Shown: positions 1 to 9,151 of the stretch, piece by piece
Layout of the letters: every line of letters starts with the position of its first letter
Position numbering within the stretch: the stretch's first letter is position 1
Source: Arion vulgaris
Taxonomy: Eukaryota; Mollusca; Gastropoda; Stylommatophora; Arionidae
Reading direction: 5' to 3'
DNA length: 64,000 nucleotides
NCBI GenBank assembly: GCA_020796225.1
Contig: CM036767.1
Span: 10,465,927 to 10,529,926 of the forward strand
Notes under the pieces: generated by a model
The model's input: only the letters and a program-made list of their open reading frames with translations
The model's database searches: none
Told to the model about the DNA's origin: nothing
Made by a program: the position numbers and the translations under genes

Positions 1-185
1 ATAACGAATATCAATATTATGAATATTTTTCATCAATAAATAACCATAGACTCACAGAATTCAGTAAAATTGTACAAAAATTTGCATTGTTCTATCAAAT
101 TTTTATAAAATCCAACACCCCATCTTAAACTAGGTCAGGGTTTCCCTGGTCAGCTATGCAGCCCAATATTAGAGTTGGCTGTAGC
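1..185 (+). repeat. D1 dispersed repeat, partial copy
   Basis: AT-rich segment containing AATAAATAACCATAGACTC and TCTATCAAAT, ending in the phrase AGAGTTGGCTGT. The same order of phrases recurs at about 31385-31985, 48485-49205 and, shorter, at 22195-22300, so this is one dispersed family. No coding domain is visible. From 186 to 420 there is unassigned sequence with weak similarity to the stretch just after the 49.2-kb copy. Confidence 0.75.
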
Positions 186-422
186 TGAAGCCAGCTGTTT
201 CTCTTTCTCATCGATGATTCAGCTGCACTTGAGCTCTTGCCCTTCTGTCCGTCTACAGATCTGTTTAGGAGGACCACTTTTTCATTTTCTTTACGAGTTC
301 CACTCAAGTGCCTGTCTAGTGACATTCAACTATGTTTTCCGTAGGGTATGCTCGGTCCATCGCCATTTTGTTGCCTCCTGTTAACCTGGGTCAACATGAG
401 TTCATATCCGGTTCTTATCTAC

Positions 423-750
423 AAGTCTGTGTTTGTAACTTTGTCATACCATCTCAGTCTGAGAATACACAAGTCTGTGTTTGTCATACCATCTCAGTCT
501 GAGAATACACAAGTCTGTGTTTGTAACTTTGTCATACCATCTCAGTCTGAGAATACACAAGTCTGTGTTTGTAACTTTGTCATACCATCTCAGTCTGAGA
601 ATACACAAGTCTGTGTTTGTAACTTTGTCATACCATCTCAGTCTGAGAATACACAAGTCTGTGTTTGTAACTTTGTCATACCATCTCAGTCTGAGAATAC
701 ACAAGTCTGTGTTTGTAACTTTGTCATACCATCTCAGTCTGAGAATACAC
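423..750 (-). repeat. 48-bp minisatellite (7 units) built from LINE coding sequence
   Basis: Units begin at 423, 471, 511, 559, 607, 655 and 703. All are 48 bp except the second, which is 40 bp through an 8-bp deletion. Because 48 is divisible by three, open frames run through on both strands; they are not genes. The minus-strand frame reads LRLRWYDKVTNTDL per unit. That matches the conserved motif GLRWYDRVTNEEL of the LINE remnant at 57.2-57.9 kb, so the unit is probably an amplified piece of a LINE C-terminal ORF. Confidence 0.9.
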
Positions 751-790
751 TGAAGACATCCGTTGACAAAGTTCTAAATCTTCTTCTTCT

Positions 791-1055
791 GCGTTCTCAC
801 TAGATTGGGATTTCGGATTCTCTAATAAAGGCAGCCGTCTGCCGCAGATTATCAGCCACGCCATACAGTTTGTCTTCTGCGTTCTCACTAGATTTGGAAT
901 TTGGGATTCTCTAATAAAGGCAGCCGTCTGCCGCAGATTATCAACCACGCCATACAGTTTGTCTTCTGCGTTCTCACTAGATTGGGATTTCGGATTCTCT
1001 AATAAAGGCAGCCGTCTGCCTCAGATTATCAGCCACGCCACACAGTTTGTCTTGG
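791..1055 (-). repeat. 88/89-bp tandem triplication of a LINE C-terminus
   Basis: Three copies start at GCGTTCTCACTAGATT (791, 879, 968). The minus-strand translation of each contains VADNLRQTAAFIRES, the tail of a LINE polyprotein. The third copy is continuous with the LINE remnant at 977-1260, so the other two are duplications of its last codons and 3' end. Confidence 0.88.
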
Positions 1056-1260
1056 ACTCTAGTGTAAGTGGGCCACCTCTTTCTTCTCAAGTCTGCATAC
1101 TGGGGGCAGTTCTGTAGGATATAATTCATATGATTTCTGCTTCCCCGTTTGTGCCTACCTCTTCCCGCAGTAAGTTTTAACCACCCTCGTGATGGTAGGT
1201 CTGACATTTTTACTTCGTGGCTAAATCTCCGAGGCAGATTGGCGACCGTAGAATCTGTTA
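977..1260 (-). mobile_element. LINE C-terminal ORF remnant
   Basis: The minus-strand reading frame contains NYILQNCPQYADLRRKRWP followed by KLCGVADNLRQTAAFIRE. This is the (H)xLQxCPxxxxLRxxxWP ... VADLRRTxxF pattern typical of the C-terminus of Jockey/I-type non-LTR retrotransposon polyproteins (family knowledge). Reverse transcriptase and endonuclease domains are absent, so the copy is 5'-truncated and dead. A related remnant lies at 41790-42130. The 3' end is tandemly triplicated (791-1055). Confidence 0.8.
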
Positions 1261-1261
1261 T

Positions 1262-1440
1262 CCCATTCCTCATTGTGAGGTCTACGTTTTATCGTCCGTC
1301 TCCGATAGGACTAACAACTCGATCTCACCTACACTGAGATCAGGAATTTCTGATAAAATATCCAGATGACTCCATGAGGGAGCAAACCTTGTACCTTTAG
1401 CACGAGATACGAGCATCTAACCTCAATGCAATAGAAACCC
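1262..1440 (-). repeat. SINE-3 copy (head half)
   Basis: Contains CGTCCGTCTCCGATAGGAC, then CTCACCTACACTGAGATC and CCATGAGGGAGCAAACC. The same series occurs at 35500-35940 (reverse), 53500-54300, 3885-4175 and 7845-7930. The tRNA-like head is only recognisable in the 54.2-kb copy. From 1441 to 1731 I see nothing I can assign. Confidence 0.7.
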
Positions 1441-1739
1441 ACTAACAGAGAAATAACAGACACATAACAGACATATCAAATATTGTACAGAGACAGCAGT
1501 AACCTAACATAGACAGAACTCTGGTGACAGTCGCCATCCTACCTTAAACAAACCCTTTCGAATGCCTCTTTCAGAGTCTTTGGCAGCGGTTCTGGTTTTA
1601 CAGGCTTCTCTAACCCGATAACAGTGCTTAGATCCTCCTGTGCTGTATCCCATTTCTTGATGTAATATTGTTGTGACATTCTTGGAGTGATGGTCAAACG
1701 AAAAAATCGTTAATAGCTAAATTGATACAAACACTAGAC

Positions 1740-2209
1740 CATAGATTCCCAGACTTTATCTGCACACACCGCCCACTTTGCACAACATAAACTTTGTAAC
1801 GCCCCTCTCCACATTATAACAGTTTGCCAACGCCCTCCCACCCTTCCACATTTATACATGCTCTATTTTCTCTTTGACATAGAAAATTGATATATATTTC
1901 TGTCATACATGGTCAATTTTCAAATGATTATATGCATGAAATAGAAAATTGAGGAAACAATGGATCGTCTAAGACGGGCATAAGATGAATTAAAATGCAG
2001 AATTTAAATTTTAAATGATTATTTAATCGCAAAATCACCAAAATAATTTATTTTAAAATATTTATTATTAATTTCTTCTTTAGGAGCCACCGACCCCTAA
2101 TCGCCTGAACACCTCCCAAATTCTTCTGAACCCACTATCGCCCCCTCCCAGCCTAGAACGCTTCAGCGCCCACTGAGGGGGCGAGTTCCACCAACTTTGG
2201 AAAACGCTG
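1740..2209. mobile_element. non-autonomous hAT-type DNA transposon
   Basis: Ends are CATAGATTCCCAGACTTT on the left and AACTTTGGAAAACGCTG on the right, imperfect inverted repeats of the CAGCGTTTCCCAAAG type. It is flanked by 8-bp duplications CACTAGAC (1732-1739) and CACTAGAT (2210-2217), 7/8 identical. An 8-bp TSD with CAG-type termini is diagnostic of hAT elements. The AT-rich interior carries no transposase. Sister copies are at 7225-7607 and 26043-26452. Confidence 0.9.
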
Positions 2210-2271
2210 CACTAGATACTAAAGACTAGATACATAGGGAGGAAATGGTGGGGAGATTGTCTCTATGACGA

Positions 2272-2476
2272 AGGGTTCCCCGATCCAGAAGCACTTGAGC
2301 TTTTCAGCTCTTCGGCTCAGTGCCATGGACATCGTAACCCTTCGGTTCGGTGCCACGAACACCGTAAATCTGGAGAATCTGTGGTTTTTCTGCCAGCCAG
2401 CGGAATTGAACCCGCACACACAGAGGGTAGTCACCCGTAGTCCAACGCGCTACGAACACGCTGGGCAGACGGGCTG
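2272..2476 (-). repeat. SINE-1 (tRNA-derived)
   Basis: Minus-strand copy of the SINE-1 family: tRNA-like head (GTAGCGCGTTGGACTACGGG, then GGGTTCAATTCCGC as a B box), body with ACGGTGTTCGTGGCACCGAA, and the end GTGCTTCTGGATCGG. The head lies at the right end. About ten copies occur in the window. Confidence 0.88.
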
Positions 2477-2640
2477 ACGAAGGGGTTAAGATGTTTGCAT
2501 GTCGACCTGAAAATTGTTGGTTCGAGCCCGGATCGAGTCACATGTGTAATTTGTTTCATGAGATCTCTATAGTTTCTGCTGGAGCTACAGAGTTTGTACT
2601 TCGTTGAAATTATGTACAATTTCCCAACACTTTTGGTACT
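2477..2640 (+). repeat. SINE-2 (tRNA-derived), diverged copy
   Basis: Starts directly after the SINE-1 head. Contains GGGGTTAAGATG (A-box-like), TTGGTTCGAGCCCGG (B box) and CTGGAGCTACAGAGTTTGT, the body phrase shared with copies at 10537, 25538 and 37928. The 3' part is lost or diverged. Confidence 0.72.
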
Positions 2641-3084
2641 CGGTAGATCTGGCCAGCAATGTCGGAATGCGGGAGGGCCATTCAGAATCAGAACTGTTTG
2701 ATTCTAGACACGACTTTGCTAGCGCATTTCCGCCATGTTTAGTCTGGTATTTTCCAGTTTCGTTTGCCGAGCTACTGAGTTAGTGCTTGAACAACGTTGT
2801 GAACTATGAATTTTACATGGAATGTTTTTTGCTGTGTTAACCGTGCGTTTGTGGGTATTCAGAAAATGGCGGACAGCGGTTATGATGAACCAACTCAATC
2901 TGCTGTATGCAGTGTTTTGCTTGTGCAGAAAGTTGGATTTTGTCGTGATTGATGTTCCTTCGACATGAATTGCAATTCAAGTGATGAACAGTTTTGTGTT
3001 GACACTTTAGCGATGGCCATATGCATTTATGCGGTGCTGGTTGCTTTTTGTGGCGGTACGGCTGTTTCATTCTGGAATTAGCGA

Positions 3085-3210
3085 ACGACACAGGAGACAG
3101 TTGTTAGCATTTCATGCGATTTTTGTTGGCACAGTAACGGAGCAATTATGGGATGACTCGATGCAGGGAAGTTGGAACCGTACATAGGAACTATGAACTA
3201 TGAACTCTCG
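3085..3210 (+). repeat. D2 dispersed repeat
   Basis: The segment from CAGTTGTTAGCATTTC through GTAACGGAGCAATTATGGG recurs in reverse at 61872-62010. From 2641 to 3084 lies single-copy-looking sequence with short open frames and no recognisable domain; it may be the rest of the same element. Confidence 0.65.
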
Positions 3211-3345
3211 GTACTCGGTAAATGGTATACTGTTTCCCAACACTCTGGGTAGATGGTGTGCCATTTCTGCAGACAGAGATGGATCCATATGGGGAAACAC
3301 GGAGCAATGAAACCATTCCTTCGCTTTTAGACGCCTATAAAGACT
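3211..3345 (+). repeat. SINE-2 3' part
   Basis: Contains GGTGTGCCATTTCTGCAGA, CATATGGGGAAACACGG, CAATGAAACCATTCCTTCG and GCTTTTAGACGCC, matching the 3' half of SINE-2 copies at 25538-25782 and 59745-59885. Confidence 0.75.
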
Positions 3346-3690
3346 AGACAAGGGTAGATAGAGCATGCATAGAGAGAAGCAAGAGAACGATAGATCATAC
3401 ACACCGAGGTGAGTGATAGATAGACCATACATAGAGAGAGAGAGAGAGACGGATAGATCTATCGAAAGATAGATGGCGCATGCATAGAGAAGAGAGGGAA
3501 TGATAGATAGATCATACAGATCAAGGTGAGATTGTGATAGATAGACGATATGCAGCGAGGTGATAGAGTGATAGATAGACCATACATAGAGAGAAGAAAG
3601 AGAATGATAGATAGATAATAAACAGCGAGGTGAGAGAGTGATATATATACCTTGCATGAGGAAGAGAGAGAGAGAGAGAGAGAAAGGAAA
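3346..3690 (+). repeat. GA/GATA-rich low-complexity tract
   Basis: Irregular repeats of GATAGATAGA, CATACATAGAGAGA and GCGAGGTGAGAGAGTGATA, ending in a (GA)n run near 3665-3685. Serine/leucine/tyrosine-rich minus-strand frames across it are compositional artefacts. From 3691 to 3884 nothing is recognised. Confidence 0.85.
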
Positions 3691-3884
3691 AGAATGTACT
3701 ACACATAAAACATCTGTAACAACATCATTCAAAACATGAACTATTGAAGAACACGTTGACATAAATACCTTACATTTAGATTTGAAATGTTTCTCCAAGC
3801 AGGAATAGAACACTTGGCTATGTCACCTTCACGTACACTGTAAGATAGTAACTACAACAGTTATATTACATGGATATTATATAG

Positions 3885-4175
3885 ATATTCATCATTGTAT
3901 TTCGGTGAGTATCCATTTGTGCTCCGATCTCTTTCTTACACAGTAAGATCTCAGCGGCAGTGCACAAATTCCGTAGCACAGGTAATTTTGAAGAGGGTAA
4001 AATTATTTTGTATAAATATTATTTTTTATTTATTTCTATTGAATTTTGCCAGGGCAGCGACTTTCCAGTCTGCTCTTCTCGATTTTGAACTGCCAATGAG
4101 TCTTTTACGTGCTCAAATTGCACGGGATTTACGTTTTATTGTCCGTCTCCGACACGACTAGGAACTTAGGAGGAG
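3885..4175 (-). repeat. SINE-3 copy (body)
   Basis: Contains CGATCTCTTTCTTACACAG, AGTCTGCTCTTCTCGATTTT, ACGTGCTCAAATTG and ATTGTCCGTCTCCGA, collinear with the copy at 53500-53814. A short plus-strand frame here has no support as a gene. Confidence 0.78.
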
Positions 4176-4307
4176 ATCGGATTAATTATGGACATGTCCT
4201 ATGACATGAAGAAGTAAGCCAGGTAACCACTCGGGCGCTCCTTGTTCTCAGAATTTTAATGACGACTTTGACCTTCGAATGTTGCCACAAGATTTATTTA
4301 TGCCCTG

Positions 4308-4566
4308 TTCGCCCGAGTGGTTACCGGGCCCAAATTTGGGTGTAAAGAATAGAACCACTGTTACCTGCTACGCATGTCGTAAGAGGCGACTAAGGAGGTT
4401 TGGCTGAAATCTGATGCACATGTACTAAATGTGTACAAGTCTATGCGTTTAGGGGCCTACCAAACCAATGTGCAACGTATACACGTTCTTGGCAAAAGAT
4501 CAAACATATCACAAAGAGTGATTAAAATTGGTCGTAAAGAACGAACGCAAAGAAGAAGAAGAAGAT
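4308..4566 (+). repeat. retroposon A, near full length
   Basis: Begins CGCCCGAGTGGTTACCGGG, contains the core CATGTCGTAAGAGGCGACT and CGTATACACGTTCTTGG, and ends GAACGCAAAGAAGAAGAAG. An inverted copy of only its first 20 bases sits at 4221-4240. The other copies, several with exact TSDs, define the element as a GAA-tailed retroposon of about 250 bp. Confidence 0.87.
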
Positions 4567-4611
4567 CGGGAGAAAACCGAAGGAGGCTGCAGTGATACGT
4601 AATAAATTGAC

Positions 4612-4825
4612 CTGTTTTTTTTCTCCGATCCAGAAGCACTTGAGCTTTCAGTTCTTCGGCTCGGTGCCATGGACATCGTAACCCTTCGGTTCGGTGCCAC
4701 AAACACCGTAAATCTGGAGAATCTGTGGTTTTTTCTGTCATCCCGCGGAATTGAACCCGCACTCAGATAGGGCTTGTCACCCGCATTCCAACGCGCTCGA
4801 TGCGAACACGCTGGGCAGGCGGGCA
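4612..4825 (-). repeat. SINE-1 (tRNA-derived)
   Basis: T-rich left end (poly-A tail on minus), then CCGATCCAGAAGCACTTGAG, and a tRNA-like head at the right end with B box complement GAATTGAACCCGC. The short frames in it are SINE translations, not genes. From 4826 to 5230 I see no element or gene. Confidence 0.9.
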
Positions 4826-5236
4826 AATCGACGTTTGAGGACAAAGACACGTATGTATGGTATCACATAAGCAAGTAAACTTGAATAACAAACAGATGCA
4901 ACTGCTATAAATAAACATAGCAAGGAGCAAACAAAAGAGAAAACCCAGATGACAAGATTAGTGAAATATTTCAGGACAGATGGAAATAAACCTCAGCCAC
5001 AACCGACGTTAGAATTCCCTGCTCAAAGAGAAGTCAAGACATAAATAACTCAAGCAGGAGAAAAATATAAATTGAACAGGGCATTCTGATTGTTAAACCG
5101 ACATCAACGGGGCATTTCCAGATGTCGTTTTATATACACACTACAGAGACAAAGACGGAGATGTGTTTTTCGTTACAGTCTCTCAAGCATAAAGGAGTCT
5201 ATTATCTTATTCTTCTTCTTCTTCCAGAGGTGTGTT

Positions 5237-5345
5237 TAATCAGCGAGCCACGGGAACATCAGTATGCATACTCTTCGATATCTATTGGAGGAGATTGAGC
5301 ACCTATGGGTCTGCTCGATGTGCAATGGCGTCAGTTTAGTAACCA
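5237..5345 (+). pseudogene. unknown CxxC-ended ORF, fragment 1
   Basis: Shifting frame once, the plus strand reads NQRATGT, then ISMHTLRYLLEEIEHLW, then VCSMCNGV. It aligns to the end of the minus-strand ORF at 6083-6394 (GTVSRWTL ... EHLWTCPEC) and to 8386-8660. This is a degraded third copy of an unrecognised, repeated protein-coding end. Confidence 0.6.
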
Positions 5346-5530
5346 ATTCTTCTTCCAACGATCCATATCGACCACTTGTTAAATAAAAAGCATAGCATAA
5401 ATCGGATGTGCTGGTCTACTTGTAGGCGCATAACTGTCACAGCGTACAATCGTTTTTAGGCTCAGATCACACACAAATTACACAGAGTGGTTGACAAGTG
5501 GTCGATATGGAGCGTTCGAAGAAGAAGATG
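5346..5530 (+). repeat. retroposon B, 3' half with inverted end
   Basis: Plus-strand B sequence from AAATAAAAAGCATAGC through GGCGCATAACTGTCAC to GGTCGATATGGAGCGTTCG and GAAGAAG. The left edge (5346-5382) is an inverted copy of the same terminus, ATCCATATCGACCACTTGTTAA, so the two ends form an inverted repeat of about 35 bp. Confidence 0.82.
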
Positions 5531-5717
5531 CGGCGAAGCGCGAGGCTTACTGACGGATGCGCCCACTCAAATGTAACCTTACATTACAGCTGGAAATTGA
5601 TTTTGGTGCATTTTAATTGTTATATAAAAGACAGTGTTAAATTTATTTTGGTGTGTTGGTAGGTTGCCTGAGTTCTCGCTAACTGCGAGTCTACTGTACA
5701 TGTTTTATGTGTGTGAA

Positions 5718-5872
5718 CAGTGATCGTTTTTGTTGGTGGGGCCAGACACAAATTTTCGGGAAAATCATCGCTTTGAGTTAGGTTATAATTTAATTTATTA
5801 AATAATAAATACACGTTACACATTTTTTGTTTGGGGCCCGACCCACTGGCCCTTAATGACGAGCCGCCACTG
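5718..5872 (-). mobile_element. hAT-type MITE, 155 bp, exact 8-bp TSD
   Basis: Begins CAGTGATCG and ends GACGAGCCGCCACTG, flanked by identical TGTGTGAA at 5710-5717 and 5873-5880. It is a reverse-orientation relative of the MITE at 26889-27044, sharing GGTGGGGCCAGAC and the AT-rich centre. No coding capacity. The exact TSD suggests a fairly recent insertion. Confidence 0.9.
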
Positions 5873-5892
5873 TGTGTGAATATTACAACTAT

Positions 5893-6060
5893 GTTGTCAT
5901 AATGTAACAATCCAATGGCGAAACACGTAAAAACAAAGTACTGTAGTTTAACAAAATACAAAAAATAATAACAATACACAGTATTTTTGTATTTTGTAAG
6001 AATACAGTACTTTTTACGTGTTTCGCCATTGTTACATAGTTTTACTGCAGTCTTCCTTTA
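5893..6060. mobile_element. Penelope-like terminal hairpin
   Basis: Left arm GGCGAAACACGTAAAAAC plus GTACTGTAGTTTAAC is mirrored by GTACTTTTTACGTGTTTCGCC on the right, with an AT-rich loop. The palindrome extends outwards into TGTAACAAT ... ATTGTTACA. The arm is the same as in the element at 9152-9459, which carries a 17-bp TSD. Confidence 0.75.
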
Positions 6061-6082
6061 TATCGATAATTCAGTTTCAGTT

Positions 6083-6394
6083 TCAGTTTGGAATATCTTC
6101 ATTGCACTCCGGACATGTCCATAGGTGCTCCGATCTCCTTCGCAATATCTCCAACAGCGTCCAGCGACTGACCGTACCAGTTCGATTTTGATTGATGAGC
6201 CTACTCATGTACCTGTTATGCTGTTCTTTTCTTGCTACTCCAATCTTCAAACCCATCTCCTGCAATCTAGTAGCTGACGTGGATTGGTTTAAATGAAAAT
6301 CTTCTTTCTGGCCATAGTCAGTGAGAGCGTTCAAAATGACAGCTCTATCCACTGACTGACATCCTGATATGGTGGCAGAGCCAATCATTGCCAA
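6083..6394 (-). pseudogene. unknown CxxC-ended ORF, 103 residues
   Basis: I do not recognise this family. The frame ends GTVSRWTLLEILRRRSEHLW followed by TCPECNEDIPN and a stop. Similar ends occur at 5237-5345 and 8386-8660, so the frame is conserved across copies rather than random; a repeated element's protein, or a domain shared by a small family, is likely. A good donor-like sequence, AAGATGGAAGGTAAGG (minus strand, about 6440), lies upstream, but no exon structure can be shown. The CPEC pair could be half of a zinc site. Whether it is expressed is unknown. Confidence 0.5.
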
Positions 6395-6534
6395 TATGAA
6401 TTATTTACTATGAAATTAAGAGATCTCCCTTACCTTCCATCTTGATGTTGAAAACAAACGTCACTGTGATGACATCACTAAAACGTGTGCAGTATATACT
6501 TCCCATGATTCATTTCGAAATGTCTTCGTTTCTT

Positions 6535-6855
6535 TAATAATAATAATTCCTCTCGTACCGTTATACGTTATGTAGGGCATGCAAGTAATTTCTCCATACC
6601 GATCTATCCTGAGCAACTAGCTCAGTTTCCTCCATGGAACTGAGACCGATATTTCTTGCCTCTCTCAGAAAAGTTCGTTTCAGTGTCTCTTTAGGTTGGC
6701 CTCTCTTTCTTAAACCTCTGCATCCCACTTCAATGCATACGTTGATAGTCTTTGATCATTTCTTACCAATGTGTGTCCAACATATCTCCATCTTCTCTTT
6801 CTTATAACAGTTGTTACTAGTAGTTGACCAGATATTTCTCCGAGTTCATCATTTC
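6535..6855 (-). mobile_element. LINE C-terminal ORF remnant
   Basis: The minus-strand translation with a frameshift reads RKRRWRYVGHTLVRNDQRLS, then KANLKRH, then SSMEE-like and AQDRYGWRNYL-like segments. This is the 'WxxxGHxxR ... RRGRPKxT ... AxDRxxWRxxV' tail of endonuclease/RT LINEs. The 3' end on the minus strand is an (ATT)n run near 6535-6550. Retroposon A adjoins it upstream. Confidence 0.72.
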
Positions 6856-7110
6856 TCCTTCTTCTTCTTCTTCTTCTTTGCGTTCGTTCTTAACGACCAC
6901 TTTTAGTCACTCTTTGTGATATGTTTGATCTTTGCCAAGAACGTGTATACGTTGCACATTGGTTTGGTAGGCTCCTAAACGTATAGACTTCTACACGTTT
7001 AGGACACGTGCATCCGATTTCAGCCAAACCTCCTTAGTTGCCTCTTACGACATGAGTAGCAGGTAACAGTGGTTCTATTCTTTACACCCCGAATCGGTAA
7101 CCACTCAGAT
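6856..7110 (-). repeat. retroposon A
   Basis: CTTCTTCTTCTTTGCGTTCG at the left (GAA tail on minus), AACGTGTATACGTTGCACATT, core complement CCTCTTACGACATG, and right end CGGTAACCACTC. No convincing TSD. Confidence 0.87.
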
Positions 7111-7224
7111 GAACTTATATTCAACTTGTACAACCCTGGTATAACAGTTACACAGATCGTTTTGAGCAAATCACGTATCTTCCTTACATAACCTATGACT
7201 TGATCCGCTAGGAACCCTCTAAAA

Positions 7225-7607
7225 CAGCGTTTCCCAAAGTGGGCAGTACCGCCCCCAGTGGGCGCTGAAGCCTTCTAAGGGGCGATAGTGGGTTCAAAAG
7301 CATTTGAGGAATTTTGTGTGTGTGTGATTTTGCGATTGAATAATCATTACAAATTTGAATTCTGCATTTTAATTCATCTTATGCCCGTCTTACACGATTC
7401 ATTTTTTCATCAATTTTCTATTTCATGTATATAATCATTTGAAAATTGACCATGTATGACAGAAATATATATCAATTTTATATGTCAAAGTGTAAATAGA
7501 GCATGTCTATACGTGGCGGGGGGGCGTTGACAAACTTGTAATGGGGAGGGCGTTATAAAGTTTATGTCGTGCAAAGGGGCGGTGGGCCAAAAGTTTGGGA
7601 ATCTATG
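7225..7607. mobile_element. non-autonomous hAT-type element
   Basis: Starts CAGCGTTTCCCAAAGTGGGC and ends AAAGTTTGGGAATCTATG. Flanking octamers CTCTAAAA and TTCTATAT match at only 5/8, so the TSD has decayed. The interior matches the 1740-2209 copy in reverse and 26043-26452 in the same orientation. Confidence 0.83.
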
Positions 7608-7611
7608 TTCT

Positions 7612-7838
7612 ATATCGACCACTTGTTAAACCATTCTTTATGATTTATATGTGATCTGAGTCTAAGAGCGATTGTGCCAGTTATGCGCCTACAAATAGGC
7701 CAGCACCTTCGATTTCTCAGAATCTTTTTATTTACAAGTGTAGCTTCTCTAGACCCTGCTTCAGTCGCTTCTTACGGCATGCCGTGTAGGTCGCAGTGTT
7801 ACTACTTTGCTCCCCATGTGGATCCCGGCAACATATGG
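7612..7838 (-). repeat. retroposon B
   Basis: Reverse copy: TATCGACCACTTGTTAAACC, CAGTTATGCGCCTACAAATA, TTTATTTACAAGTGTAGCTT, core complement TTACGGCATGCC, and right end GATCCCGGCAACATATGGGC. The 75-residue frame here is the translation of the repeat. Confidence 0.85.
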
Positions 7839-7844
7839 GCGGAG

Positions 7845-7930
7845 CCTACGCTTTATCGTCCGTCTCCGATAGAACTAGAAACTCTATTTCTTCTATATTG
7901 AGATCAGGGGTCTCTGAGAAAATATAATTG
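7845..7930 (-). repeat. SINE-3 fragment
   Basis: TTTATCGTCCGTCTCCGATA followed by a diverged form of the ACACTGAGATCAGG phrase, as at 1262-1440. Confidence 0.65.
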
Positions 7931-7934
7931 TCTC

Positions 7935-8370
7935 TTGCAAACAATGCCCCGACTCAAGCGGACAGAAGTAGGGACAGAGCCAATAATAGCCGTCCATCGC
8001 AAGCGATGATGACAACAATCTCAGACGTGTACTGTTGCACCTCTCTGGTGTGTGCGGAGGTGACTGTAGAGTCCAATCCTAGAACAGAATCCCCGACCAC
8101 AGGTGGGGCATACATGATCAGGTTAGACATGTGCGTGTTGTTTGCTCTGTCTTTTCGCGCTGCTCGTTTTCTCTGTGACTCAACAATACGATGATTCTCA
8201 GCTATTCGGGTTCCTCTTTGTTGTTACAGCGCCACATTTGGCGATCTTGCGCAAGGATTCCCAGCACGTATTGTCTATATCGAGCATTTCAGAGACACTT
8301 TAAGAGTGTCTTTAAAGCGTTTTGCTGTCCACCAGCTGACCGTCTGCCCCTTCAAGCTCGCCATACATCA
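7935..8370 (+). repeat. D3 dispersed repeat
   Basis: Shares GTGCGGAGGTGACTGTAGA, GCGCCACATTTGGCGATCTT, TTCAGAGACACTTTAAGAG and GTCTTTAAAGCG with the reverse copy at 55645-56012, including the same order of phrases over about 400 bp. Short frames in both strands differ between the two copies, so it is not shown to be coding. Confidence 0.75.
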
Positions 8371-8385
8371 ACTGTTTTGGGATGC

Positions 8386-8788
8386 GTTTATCAGGCATTC
8401 GAACAACGATATCATCAATGTGGTACGCTCTCAATTATGTGACATGGGCGGGTCTCAGACACTGGAACGAGTTCGAGAATTAAGCGTTACGTTTGGACAT
8501 GCCAGACAGTGTCGTCTTCGTGGTAGAGAGAGAAGATATAGTAATCAACTTCTCATGGGTACTGTGAGCAAATGGACTTTGGGATGGCTGCTGCAACGGA
8601 GAACAGAGCACGAATGGGAATACCCAATGTGCCATGACGTCGATCGCATAACAAACATCACTCCCATTCGCTCCACAAGGGTAGAACGAGACCAGGATCT
8701 TCGGAGCATGTCTGCGAGAACCTTATCTCTAACCACAAAGATCCCTGCGAGCCTCGACAAGACACAGACAAATAGAATAAGAACGTAA
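8386..8788 (+). pseudogene. unknown CxxC-ended ORF, fragment 3
   Basis: The frame continues from the D3 repeat and reads RERRYSNQLL, MGTVSKWTLGWLLQRRTEHE, then WEYPMCHDVD. This parallels GTVSRWTLLEILRRR ... EHLWTCPECNEDI at 6083-6394; the first cysteine of CxxC is replaced by tyrosine, so the site is broken. Function unknown. From 8789 to 9134 only AT-rich sequence with an (ATT)n run at 9052-9072 is present. Confidence 0.5.
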
Positions 8789-9151
8789 AAAAAGTTAGAA
8801 AAATATCTTAAACATCCAGCAACTCAAGTAAAACAGATTTCAATATTATCAATAACAAGACGTCTTTGACAGTGTTATGACAACCGTATTTCTCTCCCTT
8901 ATCTAGTTTCTCTGAACGAATGGTAAATCGATGCATAAGTATCGGTTGTCTGAAGTCGTCCCGTCCAAGTCTGTCAACATGCCACTCTGCCATTTTCTCT
9001 GAGGTTGTCAGTGAGAAATCTTATTTAATTCAACTTCACCTCTTTCATTTTATAATTATTATTATTATTATTTGTTTCACTGTGAGGATTTCTTTAAGTT
9101 GTTTTTATGTTTTTATGGCTTCTTGAAGATGTCCTATTTTGAACTAGTCAC

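Noticed and set aside
348..803. Open frames of 74-151 residues across the 48-bp repeat
   Set aside because: All frames stay open because the unit is 48 bp; the sequence is a tandem array of LINE-derived DNA without start context or conserved non-repeat parts.
2400..2475. Functional tRNA genes at SINE-1, -2 and -5 heads
   Set aside because: A- and B-box-like motifs are present, but no cloverleaf with intact acceptor stem can be drawn, and each is joined to a repeated SINE body.
6083..6450. Host gene exon with splice donor at about 6440 (minus)
   Set aside because: The donor-like AAGGTAAGG is attractive but no matching acceptor or upstream exon can be shown, and the ORF end is repeated nearby, which favours a mobile element.
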